64,000 nucleotides of DNA from an uncultured Eubacteriales bacterium (GCA_934434925.1 CAKSAC010000008.1:1-64000), one strand, 5' to 3'. Numbered from the stretch's first letter, positions 26,002-35,470 are shown. The notes: generated by a model from the letters alone, not told the origin. A program made the numbers and translations.

Positions 26002-27288
26002 ATGGGACTTATCCGCGCGCTCGCCGCCGGGACCGGCACAGTGCTTGCCGACCAATGGCGCGAATATTTTTGTGCTGACTCCCTTGACAACAATGTGCTG
26101 GTTGCCAAAGGGCATATGAAGACCGTCAAGCGCGGTCTTTTCGGCGCCCGCAACAAAGCGTCGGAAGATATTATCACCAACGGTTCGGTCATTGCGGTCA
26201 ACGAGGGGCAGGTCGCGCTGATTTTGTGCGACGGGAAAATCGCAGACTTCTGTGCCGAACCCGGATATTTCAAATGGGATAACTCCACGGAGCCTTCCAT
26301 GTTCGGCGGGAATTTCTTCCGCGGGCTGGCCGATTCGTTCAAGCGTATCGGCTACCGTTTCACCTTCGGCGGCGATACCGGCTCTCAGCAGAGAGTGTAC
26401 TATATCAACGTCAAAGAGATCATGGACAATAAGTTCGGCACCAAAACGCCGGTGCCTTATGACGATCCCTATTATAAGACGGCGTTGTATATCCGGTATT
26501 TCGGCCAGTATTCTTTCAAGATCACCGATCCGCTGATCTTCTTTTCCAGCGTGGCCGGCAACGTGACCGAGACCTATACCGTGGAAATGCTGCGCGATAT
26601 GTGTTCCGATGAGTTTATGACCGCGCTGGATTCTTCGCTGGCCAAATGTTCCGCCGAGGGGATCAAGTTCAGCCAGCTTCCGCTCCGTCAGCGTGAGATC
26701 GCCCGTTACATGAGCGAAACGCTGGATGAGGAATGGCGGACCCGCCGCGGTATGGAAATCATTTCGGTGGCGCTTTCCAAAGTCACGCCGGACGACGACA
26801 GCCGCCGTCGGATCGAAGAGTTCGATACCAATGTCATGCATTCCAATCCCGAGGCGATGGCCGGCGGGCTTGCTTATGCCCGTATGGCCGCGATGAAGGA
26901 TGCCGCCAAGAATTCTGCCGGCGCGATGACCGGCTTTATGGGAGTCGGCATGGCCGCTTCCGCGCTCGGCGGTTCGGAGTCTCAGGGCGTTCTTCTTGAA
27001 AACGCTCAGAAGATGCAGGCCGCCAAAGAGGCCGGGAAAAAGGCCGCCTCCGGCCGCGTCTGCCCGAAGTGCGGAGCCGGCGTGACCGGAAAATTCTGCC
27101 CCGAATGCGGCGAAAAAATGCCGGATGAAGAGGCAGGATGGGTCTGCTCCTGCGGCGCGCGCAACACCGGCCGTTTCTGCTCCGAATGCGGAAAGGCGAA
27201 GCCCGAGAGCGGGTATACCTGCTCCTGCGGGTATCGTTCCGACAAGCCCTTTAAGTTCTGCCCGGAGTGCGGCAAGCAGTCCGACTGA
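26002..27288 (+). CDS. SPFH-domain protein with C-terminal zinc ribbons
   Basis: The 428-aa protein begins with an SPFH (band 7-like) region of the YdjI/virion-core-like group (about 25-300: ADQWREYFCADSLDNNVLVAKG, later MEIISVALSKVTPDDDSRRRI). A Gly/Ala-rich hydrophobic stretch follows (about 310-330). Three zinc-ribbon-like modules close the protein (about 354-425), each with CPKCG/CSCG and FCPECG/FCSECG pairs. Such proteins may scaffold membrane microdomains. AAAGGAG lies six bases before the ATG, and a bidirectional terminator follows. Confidence 0.9.
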   Translation: MGLIRALAAGTGTVLADQWREYFCADSLDNNVLVAKGHMKTVKRGLFGARNKASEDIITNGSVIAVNEGQVALILCDGKIADFCAEPGYFKWDNSTEPSMFGGNFFRGLADSFKRIGYRFTFGGDTGSQQRVYYINVKEIMDNKFGTKTPVPYDDPYYKTALYIRYFGQYSFKITDPLIFFSSVAGNVTETYTVEMLRDMCSDEFMTALDSSLAKCSAEGIKFSQLPLRQREIARYMSETLDEEWRTRRGMEIISVALSKVTPDDDSRRRIEEFDTNVMHSNPEAMAGGLAYARMAAMKDAAKNSAGAMTGFMGVGMAASALGGSESQGVLLENAQKMQAAKEAGKKAASGRVCPKCGAGVTGKFCPECGEKMPDEEAGWVCSCGARNTGRFCSECGKAKPESGYTCSCGYRSDKPFKFCPECGKQSD

Positions 27289-27299
27289 ACCGAAAACGA

Positions 27300-27325
27300 A
27301 AAAAAGGCCGTACGGCCTTTTTTTC
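27300..27325. terminator. Bidirectional terminator after the SPFH gene
   Basis: The palindrome AAAAGGCCGTACGGCCTTTT is flanked by A and T runs. Confidence 0.92.
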
Positions 27326-27405
27326 ATCCGGACCCGGCGATCTTCCGATCGGTCGGGCCCGGCGGGGAACGGTAAAATCCGAAAGCGAGAGGACCTTGCC
27401 GAAAA

Positions 27406-28236
27406 TCAATAACCGAGGGAGCGGAGGTATTCGCGGCTCTGGCGGGCGGTTTCCAGGCTGTCGGTTTCATAACTGCTGTCCTGCTCCACAATGAAATATT
27501 CGGCTCCTCCAGCGATGCCGGCTTTCATGATGGCGGGAATGTCCTGCATCCCGGAGCCGAGCGGGCAAAACTCAAAGCCGCGCTCTTCCTTTGTGGCGGG
27601 AACCGCCTCTTTGCCGTCCGCGCCGATCAGCGCGTAAACAGGGCCGTCGTTCTTATTCTTACAGACAAAATCTTTGAGGTGAACGATGTCGTAACGTCCG
27701 GCATAATCCGAAAGATACCGGCAGGGGTCATATCCGGCGTATTTCAGCCAACACACGTCAAATTCGGGCTGGATCAGTTCCTCCGGGATCGTTTCGTACA
27801 TCCGGTCGAGGATGGTTTTCCCGTTTAGGAGAGACAGCTCGAAATCATGGTTGTGATAAAGAAGAATCAGACCGTTTTTGATGAGAAAGCGGGCGGTTTT
27901 TTCAAAATAGGCCATCGTGCCGTCAAAGTCTTCGTCGTAATGCTCTTTGGCATACCACGGAATGGCCGAATAACGCGCGCCGAGTTTGCGGACGAATGCG
28001 GCGGCTTCGTCGCCTTTTTCGTCATAGAAGGAAGGGGCCTGATGTACGGAAATGCAGGTCAGGCCGTATTTTTTCAAGAGAGCCGCGATCTCTTCCGCGC
28101 TCTTATCGAAATATCCGGCAAATTCCACATAGTCATAGCCGATTTCTTTGACGGCGCGGAGCGCGCTCTCCATATCCTGTTCCATTTTATCCCGGATTGA
28201 ATATAATTGCAGACCGATATGAACCTGATGTTGCAT
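27406..28236 (-). CDS. Sugar phosphate isomerase/epimerase family protein
   Basis: The 276-aa TIM-barrel protein belongs to the xylose-isomerase-like (AP endonuclease 2) superfamily. It shows GLQLYSIRD, YVEFAG, a central LLYHNHDFE with a metal-binding His and Glu, and DVCWLKYAG. Enzymes of this group often act in inositol or other sugar pathways; the substrate is unknown. The ATG at 28236 follows AGAAAGGA, and the frame upstream of it to 28296 has no site. It has its own promoter. Confidence 0.9.
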   Translation of the reverse strand: MQHQVHIGLQLYSIRDKMEQDMESALRAVKEIGYDYVEFAGYFDKSAEEIAALLKKYGLTCISVHQAPSFYDEKGDEAAAFVRKLGARYSAIPWYAKEHYDEDFDGTMAYFEKTARFLIKNGLILLYHNHDFELSLLNGKTILDRMYETIPEELIQPEFDVCWLKYAGYDPCRYLSDYAGRYDIVHLKDFVCKNKNDGPVYALIGADGKEAVPATKEERGFEFCPLGSGMQDIPAIMKAGIAGGAEYFIVEQDSSYETDSLETARQSREYLRSLGY

Positions 28237-28325
28237 ACATGTATCCTTTCTCCCGTGGGCGGGAAAGCGTGGCGGCCGCGTTGCGCAGGCAACCATGCGG
28301 TTTTTGAAAGTGCTTTTCTACCTCT

Positions 28326-28354
28326 ATTTTAGCATCATTTCTTTTGAATTTCAA
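28326..28354 (-). promoter_or_regulatory. Promoter of the sugar isomerase gene
   Basis: On the minus strand TTGAAA and TAAAAT are 17 bp apart with TGC before the -10. Confidence 0.75.
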
Positions 28355-28403
28355 GGACTTTCCTTTTGAAAATCTACGGTTTTCGCTCATTTCTTTCGGG
28401 AAC

Positions 28404-28427
28404 GAAAAAAGCCGCCGGAGCGGCCTT
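28404..28427 (-). terminator. Terminator of the 78-aa gene
   Basis: On the minus strand GCCGC TCCG GCGGC is followed by TTTTTT. Confidence 0.8.
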
Positions 28428-28456
28428 TCCGGGGTGTGCCGGGAACACTTCCCGCA

Positions 28457-28693
28457 TCAATGCCCGTTTGTATGCTTGTTTTCCAAATCATCCCGGATCT
28501 CTGTGACCATATCGCCGCAGGCATCCGCGCACTGGCAGGCGCAGGTTCCGACAGCGTGAGCCATTTTTCCGATTTTTTCACGGAAAATGCAATAGAGTAC
28601 GGCGACCCCTGCCGTGACGGAAGCGCCCAGCAACATGGAGCAGAAGGGGTGAACAGAGAAGAACCCGCAAGAAGGTTTTTTACACAAATACAT
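28457..28693 (-). CDS. Small single-helix Cys-containing protein (78 aa)
   Basis: The 78-aa product has one central membrane helix (about 19-37, SMLLGASVTAGVAVLYCIF), Cys residues on both sides and a C-terminal cluster ACQCADACGDM. AAGGAG seven bases before the ATG and a terminator after the stop support it. A longer overlapping frame from 28776 lacks a ribosome site and is rejected. No family is recognised. Confidence 0.75.
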   Translation of the reverse strand: MYLCKKPSCGFFSVHPFCSMLLGASVTAGVAVLYCIFREKIGKMAHAVGTCACQCADACGDMVTEIRDDLENKHTNGH

Positions 28694-28766
28694 CGTTTTT
28701 CTCCTTTTTCTTTTTCCCTGACAGTATGCCGCGCGCCGGAGTTTTTATGCTTTTTATTCCGGGAAC

Positions 28767-28795
28767 TTGCAAACAAGCGCGAAATATGCTACAAT
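28767..28795 (+). promoter_or_regulatory. Promoter of the Sel1-repeat gene
   Basis: TTGCAA and TACAAT are 17 bp apart with TGC before the -10. Confidence 0.8.
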
Positions 28796-28877
28796 ATAAG
28801 AGAATACCTGTTTTTTTGAAATTCGGAAATGTTGGTTCTGCGCGTGCGGTACGCATGAGCGCGGACGGGAGGGTTGC

Positions 28878-30641
28878 ATGAATTGCTTTTTCTGCCATCA
28901 GGAATGGGATCCCGAGCGGGGCGGTCTTGTTTGTCCGCATTGCAAACAGCGCAACGTCCTGCCGCCCGAAGAAAGGCGGGCCATCTGCCTGCGCGCCCTG
29001 GCCTGTGAAAGAAATCGCAGGCAGGACGAGGCCTTCCGCCTGTATACGTTGCTGGCCGGTTCGCACGATCCGGACGGCGGGGAGGGTTACGGCCGTTGCT
29101 TTGAATACGGCGTCGGAACCGGAAAAGACCTTGCCCGTGCGGCCGCGGCTTATTTTCTCGCGGCGGAGGACGGCTCGGATCACGCGGCCTATCGGCTGGC
29201 GCGGCTTTTGTGGAACAGACCCTCTTTGCAGAACGGAAACGGAACGCCGCTTTTCTGGGCCTGCGCCGCCGCCGCCTTCTGCGTGGATGAGGCTTCTTAT
29301 CTTTTGTATCGGTATGGCCGCCGGTTGGGCCTTTCGGATGAAGAGCGTTTTTACCGGCTCCGCGAGGCCGCCCTGGCCGGGAACCGCGCCGCGCTGGTCC
29401 GGCTCGGCCATGCTTACCGCTTCGGCCTGTATACCGAGAAGAACGCCGCCCGCGCCCTGTATTGCTATCGGAAATTGCCGCGCGCGGGGTTCCTTTTCCG
29501 CTGGTTGCACCGGGAACTGACTCCGGAGCGCCCCGAACTCACTCCCCCGCCCGAGTATGCGGACTTTTTGCTTTCGCTCGGGGAGGAAGCCGGAACAATC
29601 GGCGCTCCCGCCGTGGGACTGCGCCTCTTTTTACTGGCGGCGGAAGAAGGAAGCGCCGAAGCCGCCTATCGCGCGGCAGTCTGTTATCGGGAAGGAAACG
29701 GAACGGAACGCGATCTGACGGAAGCGGTGCGCCTCTTTGAATTGGCCGGCTCCAACGGTTCCGCGGAGGCCGAATTGATGCTCGGCCGGTTGTATGAAGG
29801 AGAGCTTTCCGACCGGGCAGAAGCCGCCCGGCATTATGAAAGAGCTGCCGCCGGCGGTCGCCCGGAATACGCCTATATCGTCGGAGATTTTTATCTGGAA
29901 GACGCTTCCGGAGAAGGGGTGCGCCGCGCCGTACCGTGGCTCCGCCGTGCGGCGGAGGGAGGCGTTGCGGATGCGCGCCGCCGCCTTTCTGAGATTGAGG
30001 GTTCCTTGTCTGACATGTACAACCGCGCGCTGGACGCGCAACAAGCCGGAGATATGCGGCGCGCGTATGAACTCTACAAGTCGGCGGCCGCCCTCGGCCA
30101 TCCCGGGGCGCTCTGCAATCTCGGCACTTGCCTGCAACGGGGGCTTGGGTGCGCCGGAAATCCGGCCGCCGCCGCCGCCGCATACCGCGAGGCAGCCGCC
30201 GCCGGCAGTATTCCCGCCCGCCTGAACTTAGGGCTTTGCTATCTGCGCGGGGAAGGGATCCGCCGCGATTTCCGCCTGGCGCGCGTCTGCCTTTCCGATC
30301 TGCCGTCGCCTTACACCGGGGAAGCGCAGGCGGCCCTGCGACAGATGGAAGAGGGCCGGAACCGAAAACGCGCCGCCCACCTGTATGCGGCGGCGGCCGC
30401 CGCATTTTTCCGCGGGGATGTCGGCGAGGCGCTTCGTTTACGCGTAAAGGCCGCTGAGAGCGGAGATGCCCGCGCGGCCTATGTAATCGGTTGCCATTTT
30501 GAGTTTGGAGACGGGGTCGAGATGAACCGTGAAAAAGCCGACCGTTTCTATGACGGCGCAGCCTCGGCCGGGTACGGCGGGAGCCACGCGCGTCTCAAAA
30601 GCGGCTATCTGCGGGTGCGCCGCCGGTTGACAAATCTCTGA
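28878..30641 (+). CDS. Zinc-ribbon protein with Sel1-like repeats
   Basis: The 587-aa protein starts with a zinc ribbon (C3-x2-C6 and C19-x2-C22 in CFFC and CPHC), followed by many Sel1-like helical repeats with the usual A...L...Y..G.G...D...A..... pattern (e.g. GYGRCFEYGVGTGKDLARAAAAYF, AAYRAAVCYREGNGTERDL). Sel1 repeats form a curved solenoid used for protein-protein contacts. There is no signal peptide, so it is probably cytoplasmic. The stop codon is followed at once by a 26-bp tandem repeat. Confidence 0.88.
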   Translation: MNCFFCHQEWDPERGGLVCPHCKQRNVLPPEERRAICLRALACERNRRQDEAFRLYTLLAGSHDPDGGEGYGRCFEYGVGTGKDLARAAAAYFLAAEDGSDHAAYRLARLLWNRPSLQNGNGTPLFWACAAAAFCVDEASYLLYRYGRRLGLSDEERFYRLREAALAGNRAALVRLGHAYRFGLYTEKNAARALYCYRKLPRAGFLFRWLHRELTPERPELTPPPEYADFLLSLGEEAGTIGAPAVGLRLFLLAAEEGSAEAAYRAAVCYREGNGTERDLTEAVRLFELAGSNGSAEAELMLGRLYEGELSDRAEAARHYERAAAGGRPEYAYIVGDFYLEDASGEGVRRAVPWLRRAAEGGVADARRRLSEIEGSLSDMYNRALDAQQAGDMRRAYELYKSAAALGHPGALCNLGTCLQRGLGCAGNPAAAAAAYREAAAAGSIPARLNLGLCYLRGEGIRRDFRLARVCLSDLPSPYTGEAQAALRQMEEGRNRKRAAHLYAAAAAAFFRGDVGEALRLRVKAAESGDARAAYVIGCHFEFGDGVEMNREKADRFYDGAASAGYGGSHARLKSGYLRVRRRLTNL

Positions 30642-30710
30642 GCGGCGCGGGTTTTCCCGTTTTCCCGGCGGCGCGGGTCTTTCCGTTTTCCCGGCGCGCG
30701 GGTTTTTCCG
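30642..30710. repeat. 26-bp tandem repeat after the Sel1 gene
   Basis: Units at 30642 and 30668 differ at two bases, and a shorter third starts at 30694. The first base of the array is the base after the stop codon. Confidence 0.9.
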
Positions 30711-30725
30711 TCTGTGCGAACAAGA

Positions 30726-30757
30726 GAAAAGAGCAGTTTTTCGGACTGCTCTTTTTT
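30726..30757. terminator. Bidirectional terminator between Sel1 gene and dpaB
   Basis: AGAGCAGT..ACTGCTCT with flanking A and T runs serves the convergent genes. Confidence 0.9.
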
Positions 30758-30782
30758 GACGGAATTTGCGAAAAGCGAGGGC

Positions 30783-31358
30783 TTACAGGAATAACGGGCG
30801 GCATTGCCGGCCGTGTACGGCATCGTCGAGCGCTTCGGAAATCTGGGTATAATCGGCGACAAGGGAGTGCGGTTTCTTGACGGGGTCATCCTGCCGCATA
30901 GGGGCAAAAAAGACCTGCTTACGGCAGAGAAGCGTGGCGATGTTTTTGAGATTGGCAGAGAGAGAATCGTTTGAAGAGAGAGCGAGAAGCAACGGCCTGT
31001 CGGCACGGAGATGCGCTTTGGCCGCCATGGTGACGGTGGAATCGGAGATTCCGTTTGCGAGTTTGGCCAGGGTGTTCCCGGTGCAGGGGGCGATGACCAT
31101 GGCATCCGCCCGGACGGAAGGGCCGAGCGGCTCCGCTCCGACGATAGAATGGATGATTTCACGGCCGCACAGGCCGCTGACGGTTGCCCGGAATTCCTCC
31201 GCCCGCCAGAAGCGGGTATCGGTTCCGTATACCGCCTCGCTCATGATAGGGAGGACATCAAAACCATCCGCAAGGAGCCGCCGCAGAGCCGCCAAAGAAT
31301 GGGAAAGCGTACAGAAAGAGCCGCAAAAGGCATAAGCAATCATGATCCGGAACCTCAA
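30783..31358 (-). CDS. dpaB: Dipicolinate synthase subunit B
   Basis: The 191-aa flavoprotein-like subunit shows YAFCGSFCTLS near the start and VIAPCTGNTLAKLANGISDSTVTMAAKAHLR in the middle, both typical of DpaB/SpoVFB. With DpaA it makes dipicolinic acid in the mother cell from a lysine-pathway intermediate; the acid then fills the spore core. The preferred start is TTG at 31358, which overlaps the dpaA stop by 4 bp (coupled); an ATG five codons later is the alternative. This pair marks the organism as a spore former. Confidence 0.93.
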   Translation of the reverse strand: MRFRIMIAYAFCGSFCTLSHSLAALRRLLADGFDVLPIMSEAVYGTDTRFWRAEEFRATVSGLCGREIIHSIVGAEPLGPSVRADAMVIAPCTGNTLAKLANGISDSTVTMAAKAHLRADRPLLLALSSNDSLSANLKNIATLLCRKQVFFAPMRQDDPVKKPHSLVADYTQISEALDDAVHGRQCRPLFL

Positions 31359-32167
31359 AGAGACGAGAGTAATGCGAGAACTTCATCCGCAACCGCGCGG
31401 CCGGCCGCTACCGGAGAAAAACGCGCGGGAAGCCCCGGGGCGCGGATCAGGATGATACCGGCCGCCCGGCAATCTTCTTCCCGGATGACACCGGGAGCCG
31501 CCGAAAGTTCAAAAAACTGCGTTCCGGGGCGGGCATGGAGAAGAAGGTCCCGGGAAAAAAGAGGCGCAGGAACGGTATTCAGAAGAACACGGCTTCCGGC
31601 GATCTCTTCCGGCAGTGCCGAAAGCGGGCGCGGCTTTCCGTAACCGGGCAGTACCCGATCCGGGTTCCGCGCACAGACGGAAAAGGGGATGCGTAAGCCA
31701 TACAGGCGGGAAGACAGAGCCGTGGCAAAGCGACCAGAGCCGATCAGTACGCAGGGAGGCGGCGCTCCGTCACCGAAGTTCTCCGAAAGGAGCGAGACGG
31801 CTGCGTCGGCACTGATACCGGCATTGCGGGTACGAAAACTTTCCGTGGCCTCGTAATCCACCACCCGGCGATCCCCTGCCGCTTCCAGGACAGCGGGCGT
31901 TGCCCGGCCGCAGAAGACGGGAATCCCCGGAGGAATCGCGGAAAAGAGTGTGCGAAGGGGAAGAGGGGCCGGCAGTTCCGGGGCGTTCAGCGTCAACCCG
32001 TCGCGGCTTGCAGGGAGAGGCAGAATGATTGCCTCCGCGCCGGCCGCCGCCTCCGGGTCATAGGCGTTTTCGCCGTTCCCTGTGCGGCAGACGGTATGCC
32101 CGTGCCGGCGCAGGGTTTCCTCGGTGTGGAGAAAGCGGCGATCCCCCCCGATCAGACAAAAATGCAT
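31355..32167 (-). CDS. dpaA: Dipicolinate synthase subunit A
   Basis: The 270-aa NAD(P)-binding subunit begins CLIGGDRR and has a second Rossmann element CVLIGSGRFATALSSRLYG, then LLNTVPAPLFSR. This is a typical but slightly short DpaA/SpoVFA. It is first in the dpaAB operon, with AAGGAG before the ATG. Just upstream ACATATACT on the minus strand might be a sporulation-sigma -10, but this is weak evidence. Confidence 0.92.
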   Translation of the reverse strand: MHFCLIGGDRRFLHTEETLRRHGHTVCRTGNGENAYDPEAAAGAEAIILPLPASRDGLTLNAPELPAPLPLRTLFSAIPPGIPVFCGRATPAVLEAAGDRRVVDYEATESFRTRNAGISADAAVSLLSENFGDGAPPPCVLIGSGRFATALSSRLYGLRIPFSVCARNPDRVLPGYGKPRPLSALPEEIAGSRVLLNTVPAPLFSRDLLLHARPGTQFFELSAAPGVIREEDCRAAGIILIRAPGLPARFSPVAAGRAVADEVLALLSSL

Positions 32168-32250
32168 AGGCGTTCTCCTTTTATGGCTTACACTGCCAGT
32201 ATATGTGCCGATGTTTCTTTTGCTATCGGGTCTTACCGTTTTCTTTTTTG

Positions 32251-32367
32251 CCGTTTTTTTGCTTGTCGTTTTTCCGCTTGGCGTTTTTCCACTTGGCGTT
32301 TTCCCGCTTGGCGTTTTCCCGCTTGGCGTTTTTCCACTTGGCGTTTTCCCGCTTGGCGTTTTCGCCG
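32251..32367. repeat. 15-bp tandem repeat GCGTTTTCCCGCTTG
   Basis: About seven units with small T/C and A/G changes lie between the phoR terminator and the dpaA leader (clear starts at 32281, 32296, 32311, 32326, 32341). It is open in one frame but has no start site of its own. Confidence 0.95.
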
Positions 32368-32387
32368 GACGCGCAGACCTTCCGCGG

Positions 32388-32417
32388 AGAAAGAAAAGCA
32401 GGGAGAAGACTCCCTGC
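32388..32417 (-). terminator. Terminator of the pst-pho operon
   Basis: On the minus strand GCAGGGAG TCTT CTCCCTGC then TTTTCTTTC, seven bases after the phoR stop. Confidence 0.9.
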
Positions 32418-32424
32418 CGGATGT

Positions 32425-34080
32425 TCAGAATTTCGGAAAAAGGACGGTCACGGCGGTTCCTTTTCCGGGGGTGCTGTCCAGGCGGATGCTACCGCCATGA
32501 TAAGCCACGGCATGCTTGACGATCGAAAGACCGAGGCCGGTGCCGCCGGTTTCCCGGGAATGGCTTTTATCGACCCGGTAGAAACGCTCGAAAACGCGGG
32601 GTTGATCCTCGTTCGGAATCCCGATACCCGTATCCCGGACCGTCAGGGCAATGGTTCCGTCCTTCTGCGTCAGGCCGACGGTAACGCGCCCGCCCTCTTG
32701 ATTGTAACGAATTGCGTTATCGCAAAGATTGTAGAGAATCTCATAAAGATAGCGACGGTTTCCGTTCATTTCGCAGGGGTCGCCTTGCAGATCAAGGCTC
32801 ACCTTCTTTTTTGCGGCGGGCTCGGCCAGTGCGTCCAGGACTTCCCGCGCCATGCCGTAAAGTTCAACCGGTTCCCGGACGGGGGCGGTCTCTTCATCCA
32901 GTTGCGAGAGCCGGATGATATCATTGATCAGCGTGACAAGACGCGCGGCTTCCTTTTTTATATTACCGACAAACCGGGCGGTGTCTTCGGGCTTGACAAG
33001 ACCGCTTTCCAGCAGTTCGGCACTGCCGATAATCGATTGAAGAGGCGTTTTCAGTTCATGGGAAACATTGGCGGTGAATTCCCGGCGGTTTCGTTCGGCA
33101 AACGCCGTTTCGGTCACGTCCAGGCACAAAAGGACGATCCCCACCGTCATATCGCCCGATTCAATGCGTGTGATGAAAAAACGGTATTCTCTTTCCCCAC
33201 GCTCTTCCCGGAATTCGCAGCGCTTCCCTCTGAGCGCCGTTTTGATGGCGCGGTTCATGCTCTCGCTGCGGTCCAGCGTGAGAAAATCCCGGCCGATGGC
33301 GGAAGAGTCTGCTCCGAAGAGGCGCGCGGCGGCGTGATTGATACTGAGGATTTTTCCCTGTTCGTTCAGCAGGACCAATCCCTCGTTCATGGAGGCGGTG
33401 ATCTGACGGAATTCGTCGGCCTTTTGTTTCAGCACCTGCATTTGCGAGGTAATCTGCCGGTGTTGTTTGTCGAGCTTTTTGAGCAGTGGGGTCAGCTCTT
33501 CATAAGAATCGTTTTCTTCCGGATGGTCGAGATCAAGTTCGTTCAGCGGTCGCACAATGCCGTCGGCCATTCTCTTGGAGAGGAAGGCGGCAAGAAGAAC
33601 AGCAGAAAGAACGGTGATTGCGATGGCGGGAGAAATGCCGACAAGGAGCGCGCCGGCTGTGATCTGCGTGGCGGAGATCCGGAGGACATTCCCGTTTTCC
33701 AGGCGGACGGCTTCGTATAAGGTACGTTCGGTCAGGGTGGAAGAATAGCGGCTGCTGTTCCCGTGCCCGGTGCGGAGCGCGTCGGCAATCTCTTTCCGTT
33801 CCGAATGGTTTTCCATCCGGTCTGCCGAGGCCTGCGTATCATACAGGACGGAACCGTCGGCCGATACCAGCGTATAGCGGAAAACAGAGGATTCAAAGCC
33901 TTCAAAATATGCAACGCCCAGTCGGTCGGTATTGCGTGCGGAAAGAGCAAGCTGTTCCTTCAGTTGCGCGGTTTGCGAACGGGTGAAGAAATCGTGCAGA
34001 AAAACGGTCGCGATAAACAGGCTGGCCGCCAGCACGATTATCGATACGGCCATGATGGAGCGGAAGATTTTTTTACTCAT
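32425..34080 (-). CDS. phoR: PhoR, phosphate-sensing histidine kinase
   Basis: The 551-aa kinase has two N-terminal membrane helices around an extracytoplasmic sensor domain, then HAMP-like and PAS-like regions (ASMNEGLVLLNEQGKILSINHAA). The His-containing dimerisation box VSHELKTPLQSI and the ATPase domain with NAIRYN, DTGIGI and GGTGLGLSI follow. It phosphorylates PhoB when phosphate is low. The ATG at 34080 has GGAGG six bases upstream and overlaps phoB by 8 bp. Confidence 0.93.
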   Translation of the reverse strand: MSKKIFRSIMAVSIIVLAASLFIATVFLHDFFTRSQTAQLKEQLALSARNTDRLGVAYFEGFESSVFRYTLVSADGSVLYDTQASADRMENHSERKEIADALRTGHGNSSRYSSTLTERTLYEAVRLENGNVLRISATQITAGALLVGISPAIAITVLSAVLLAAFLSKRMADGIVRPLNELDLDHPEENDSYEELTPLLKKLDKQHRQITSQMQVLKQKADEFRQITASMNEGLVLLNEQGKILSINHAAARLFGADSSAIGRDFLTLDRSESMNRAIKTALRGKRCEFREERGEREYRFFITRIESGDMTVGIVLLCLDVTETAFAERNRREFTANVSHELKTPLQSIIGSAELLESGLVKPEDTARFVGNIKKEAARLVTLINDIIRLSQLDEETAPVREPVELYGMAREVLDALAEPAAKKKVSLDLQGDPCEMNGNRRYLYEILYNLCDNAIRYNQEGGRVTVGLTQKDGTIALTVRDTGIGIPNEDQPRVFERFYRVDKSHSRETGGTGLGLSIVKHAVAYHGGSIRLDSTPGKGTAVTVLFPKF

Positions 34081-34750
34081 GGTTGTCCTCCATCCGATAT
34101 CCGACCCCGATAACGGTCTCAATCCGGGAGCCTTCCGGGCCGAGTTTCTGCCGGAGGGTCTTGATGTGCATATCGACGGTTCTGGATTCACCGAGATAAT
34201 CCACGCCCCAGACCCTTTCCAGGAGTTTTTCCCGGGAAAATACGATCCCGGGATCGTTCATGAACAGTTTCAGTATTTCAAATTCCTTGAAAGTGAGAGA
34301 GATTTTTTTCCCGTTGACGGTGACGGTGTGTTCCTGTTCGCTGAGCGTGATATTTCCGACGGTAAGGGTGCGGGGGCCGCAGACCGGGTGACACCGGCGG
34401 AGAACCGCCCGGATTCGCGAGACCATCTCCATCATGCCGAAGGGCTTGACGAGATAATCGTCCGCTCCGGTGTCCAGGCCCTGTATTTTGTCTGTTTCCG
34501 TCGATTTGGCGGTAGCCATAATGACCGGAATATCCTGTGTTTTCCGGTTTCTTCTGATTTCTTTCAGTACGGCGATGCCGTCCATACCGGGCATCATGAT
34601 ATCCAGCACGATCAACTCGGGCTTTTCGCTTTCCAGCGCTTCCAGGAGCGATCTCCCGTCCGGAAATCCCTTTGCGGTAAACCCGGTCTGCAAAAGCGTA
34701 TACACCTCAATTTCACGGATGGTGGATTCATCGTCAACACAAAAAATCAC
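34073..34750 (-). CDS. phoB: PhoB/PhoP-type response regulator
   Basis: The 225-aa protein has a receiver domain (acidic VDDE near the start, phosphoacceptor Asp in DIMMPGMDG) and an OmpR-type winged-helix DNA-binding domain (about 125-222). The start is GTG at 34750, after AAGGAAG. Sandwiched between phoU and phoR in the same operon as pstSCAB, it is very likely the regulator of that operon. Confidence 0.94.
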   Translation of the reverse strand: MIFCVDDESTIREIEVYTLLQTGFTAKGFPDGRSLLEALESEKPELIVLDIMMPGMDGIAVLKEIRRNRKTQDIPVIMATAKSTETDKIQGLDTGADDYLVKPFGMMEMVSRIRAVLRRCHPVCGPRTLTVGNITLSEQEHTVTVNGKKISLTFKEFEILKLFMNDPGIVFSREKLLERVWGVDYLGESRTVDMHIKTLRQKLGPEGSRIETVIGVGYRMEDNHE

Positions 34751-34767
34751 GGTGCGTTCTCTTCCTT

Positions 34768-35466
34768 TCAGCGGTCTGTCGGCGGGCAGACGCTTCCTTT
34801 ATCTGGTTTTTCTCGTTTTTCGTTGCTTTCTTTGCGGATCCCCGTAACCGAAAACTCCACCCATTCCGCAATATTGACCGCATGGTCGCCAATCCGTTCC
34901 AGATACTTTGCAATCATCAGCAGGTCAATGGCATATTCGCCGTCGGCGGCGTTTTCAAAGAGAATGCGAATCAGATTTTTTTTGACGCGGTCAAAGGCGG
35001 CATCGACCGTATCATCGTAGGCAATCACCGCCTCCGCCAGGGAGAGATCCCGGTTCACATACGCGTCAATGCTCTTGGTGACCATTTCGATGGTGGCTTC
35101 TGCCATCAGCCGGATATCGTGGCATTCTTCGCCCGTCCGGCCGCCGAGATAGGGGATGATCTCGGCAATATCCTCGGCCTGATCCCCAATCCGTTCCATG
35201 TCGGTAATCATTTTGAGCGCGGCCGAGATGATACGCAGGTCTTTGGCGACCGGCTGTTGCTGGAGCAAAAGTTTCAGACAGACCGATTCAATCTCCTTTT
35301 CCATTTCATCGATCCTTTGCCCCTGTTCTCTCGCCCGTCCGGCAAGGACCGCGTCTCCCTCCAACAGCGCCTTGACCGAAACGGCGATGATGCTTTCGCA
35401 TTCGGCACCCATTTCGATCATTTTCCTGTTCAGAAGTTCCAGTTGTTCATCCAATCTGTTTCTCAT
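34768..35466 (-). CDS. phoU: PhoU, phosphate transport/signalling regulator
   Basis: The 232-aa protein is all-helical with two PhoU repeats: MRNRLDEQLELLNRKMIEMG at the start, DLRIISAALKMITDMERIGDQAEDIAE and later IAKYLERIGDHAVNIAEWV with the metal-binding E/D..R.GD motifs. PhoU links the Pst transporter to PhoR and damps the response when phosphate is high. I start it at 35466, four bases after pstB ends; the longer frame would overlap pstB. Confidence 0.95.
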   Translation of the reverse strand: MRNRLDEQLELLNRKMIEMGAECESIIAVSVKALLEGDAVLAGRAREQGQRIDEMEKEIESVCLKLLLQQQPVAKDLRIISAALKMITDMERIGDQAEDIAEIIPYLGGRTGEECHDIRLMAEATIEMVTKSIDAYVNRDLSLAEAVIAYDDTVDAAFDRVKKNLIRILFENAADGEYAIDLLMIAKYLERIGDHAVNIAEWVEFSVTGIRKESNEKREKPDKGSVCPPTDR

Positions 35467-35470
35467 ATCA

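Noticed and set aside
28387..28776. 129-codon frame overlapping the 78-aa gene
   Set aside because: It has no ribosome site, while the 78-aa frame has AAGGAG and a fitting terminator.
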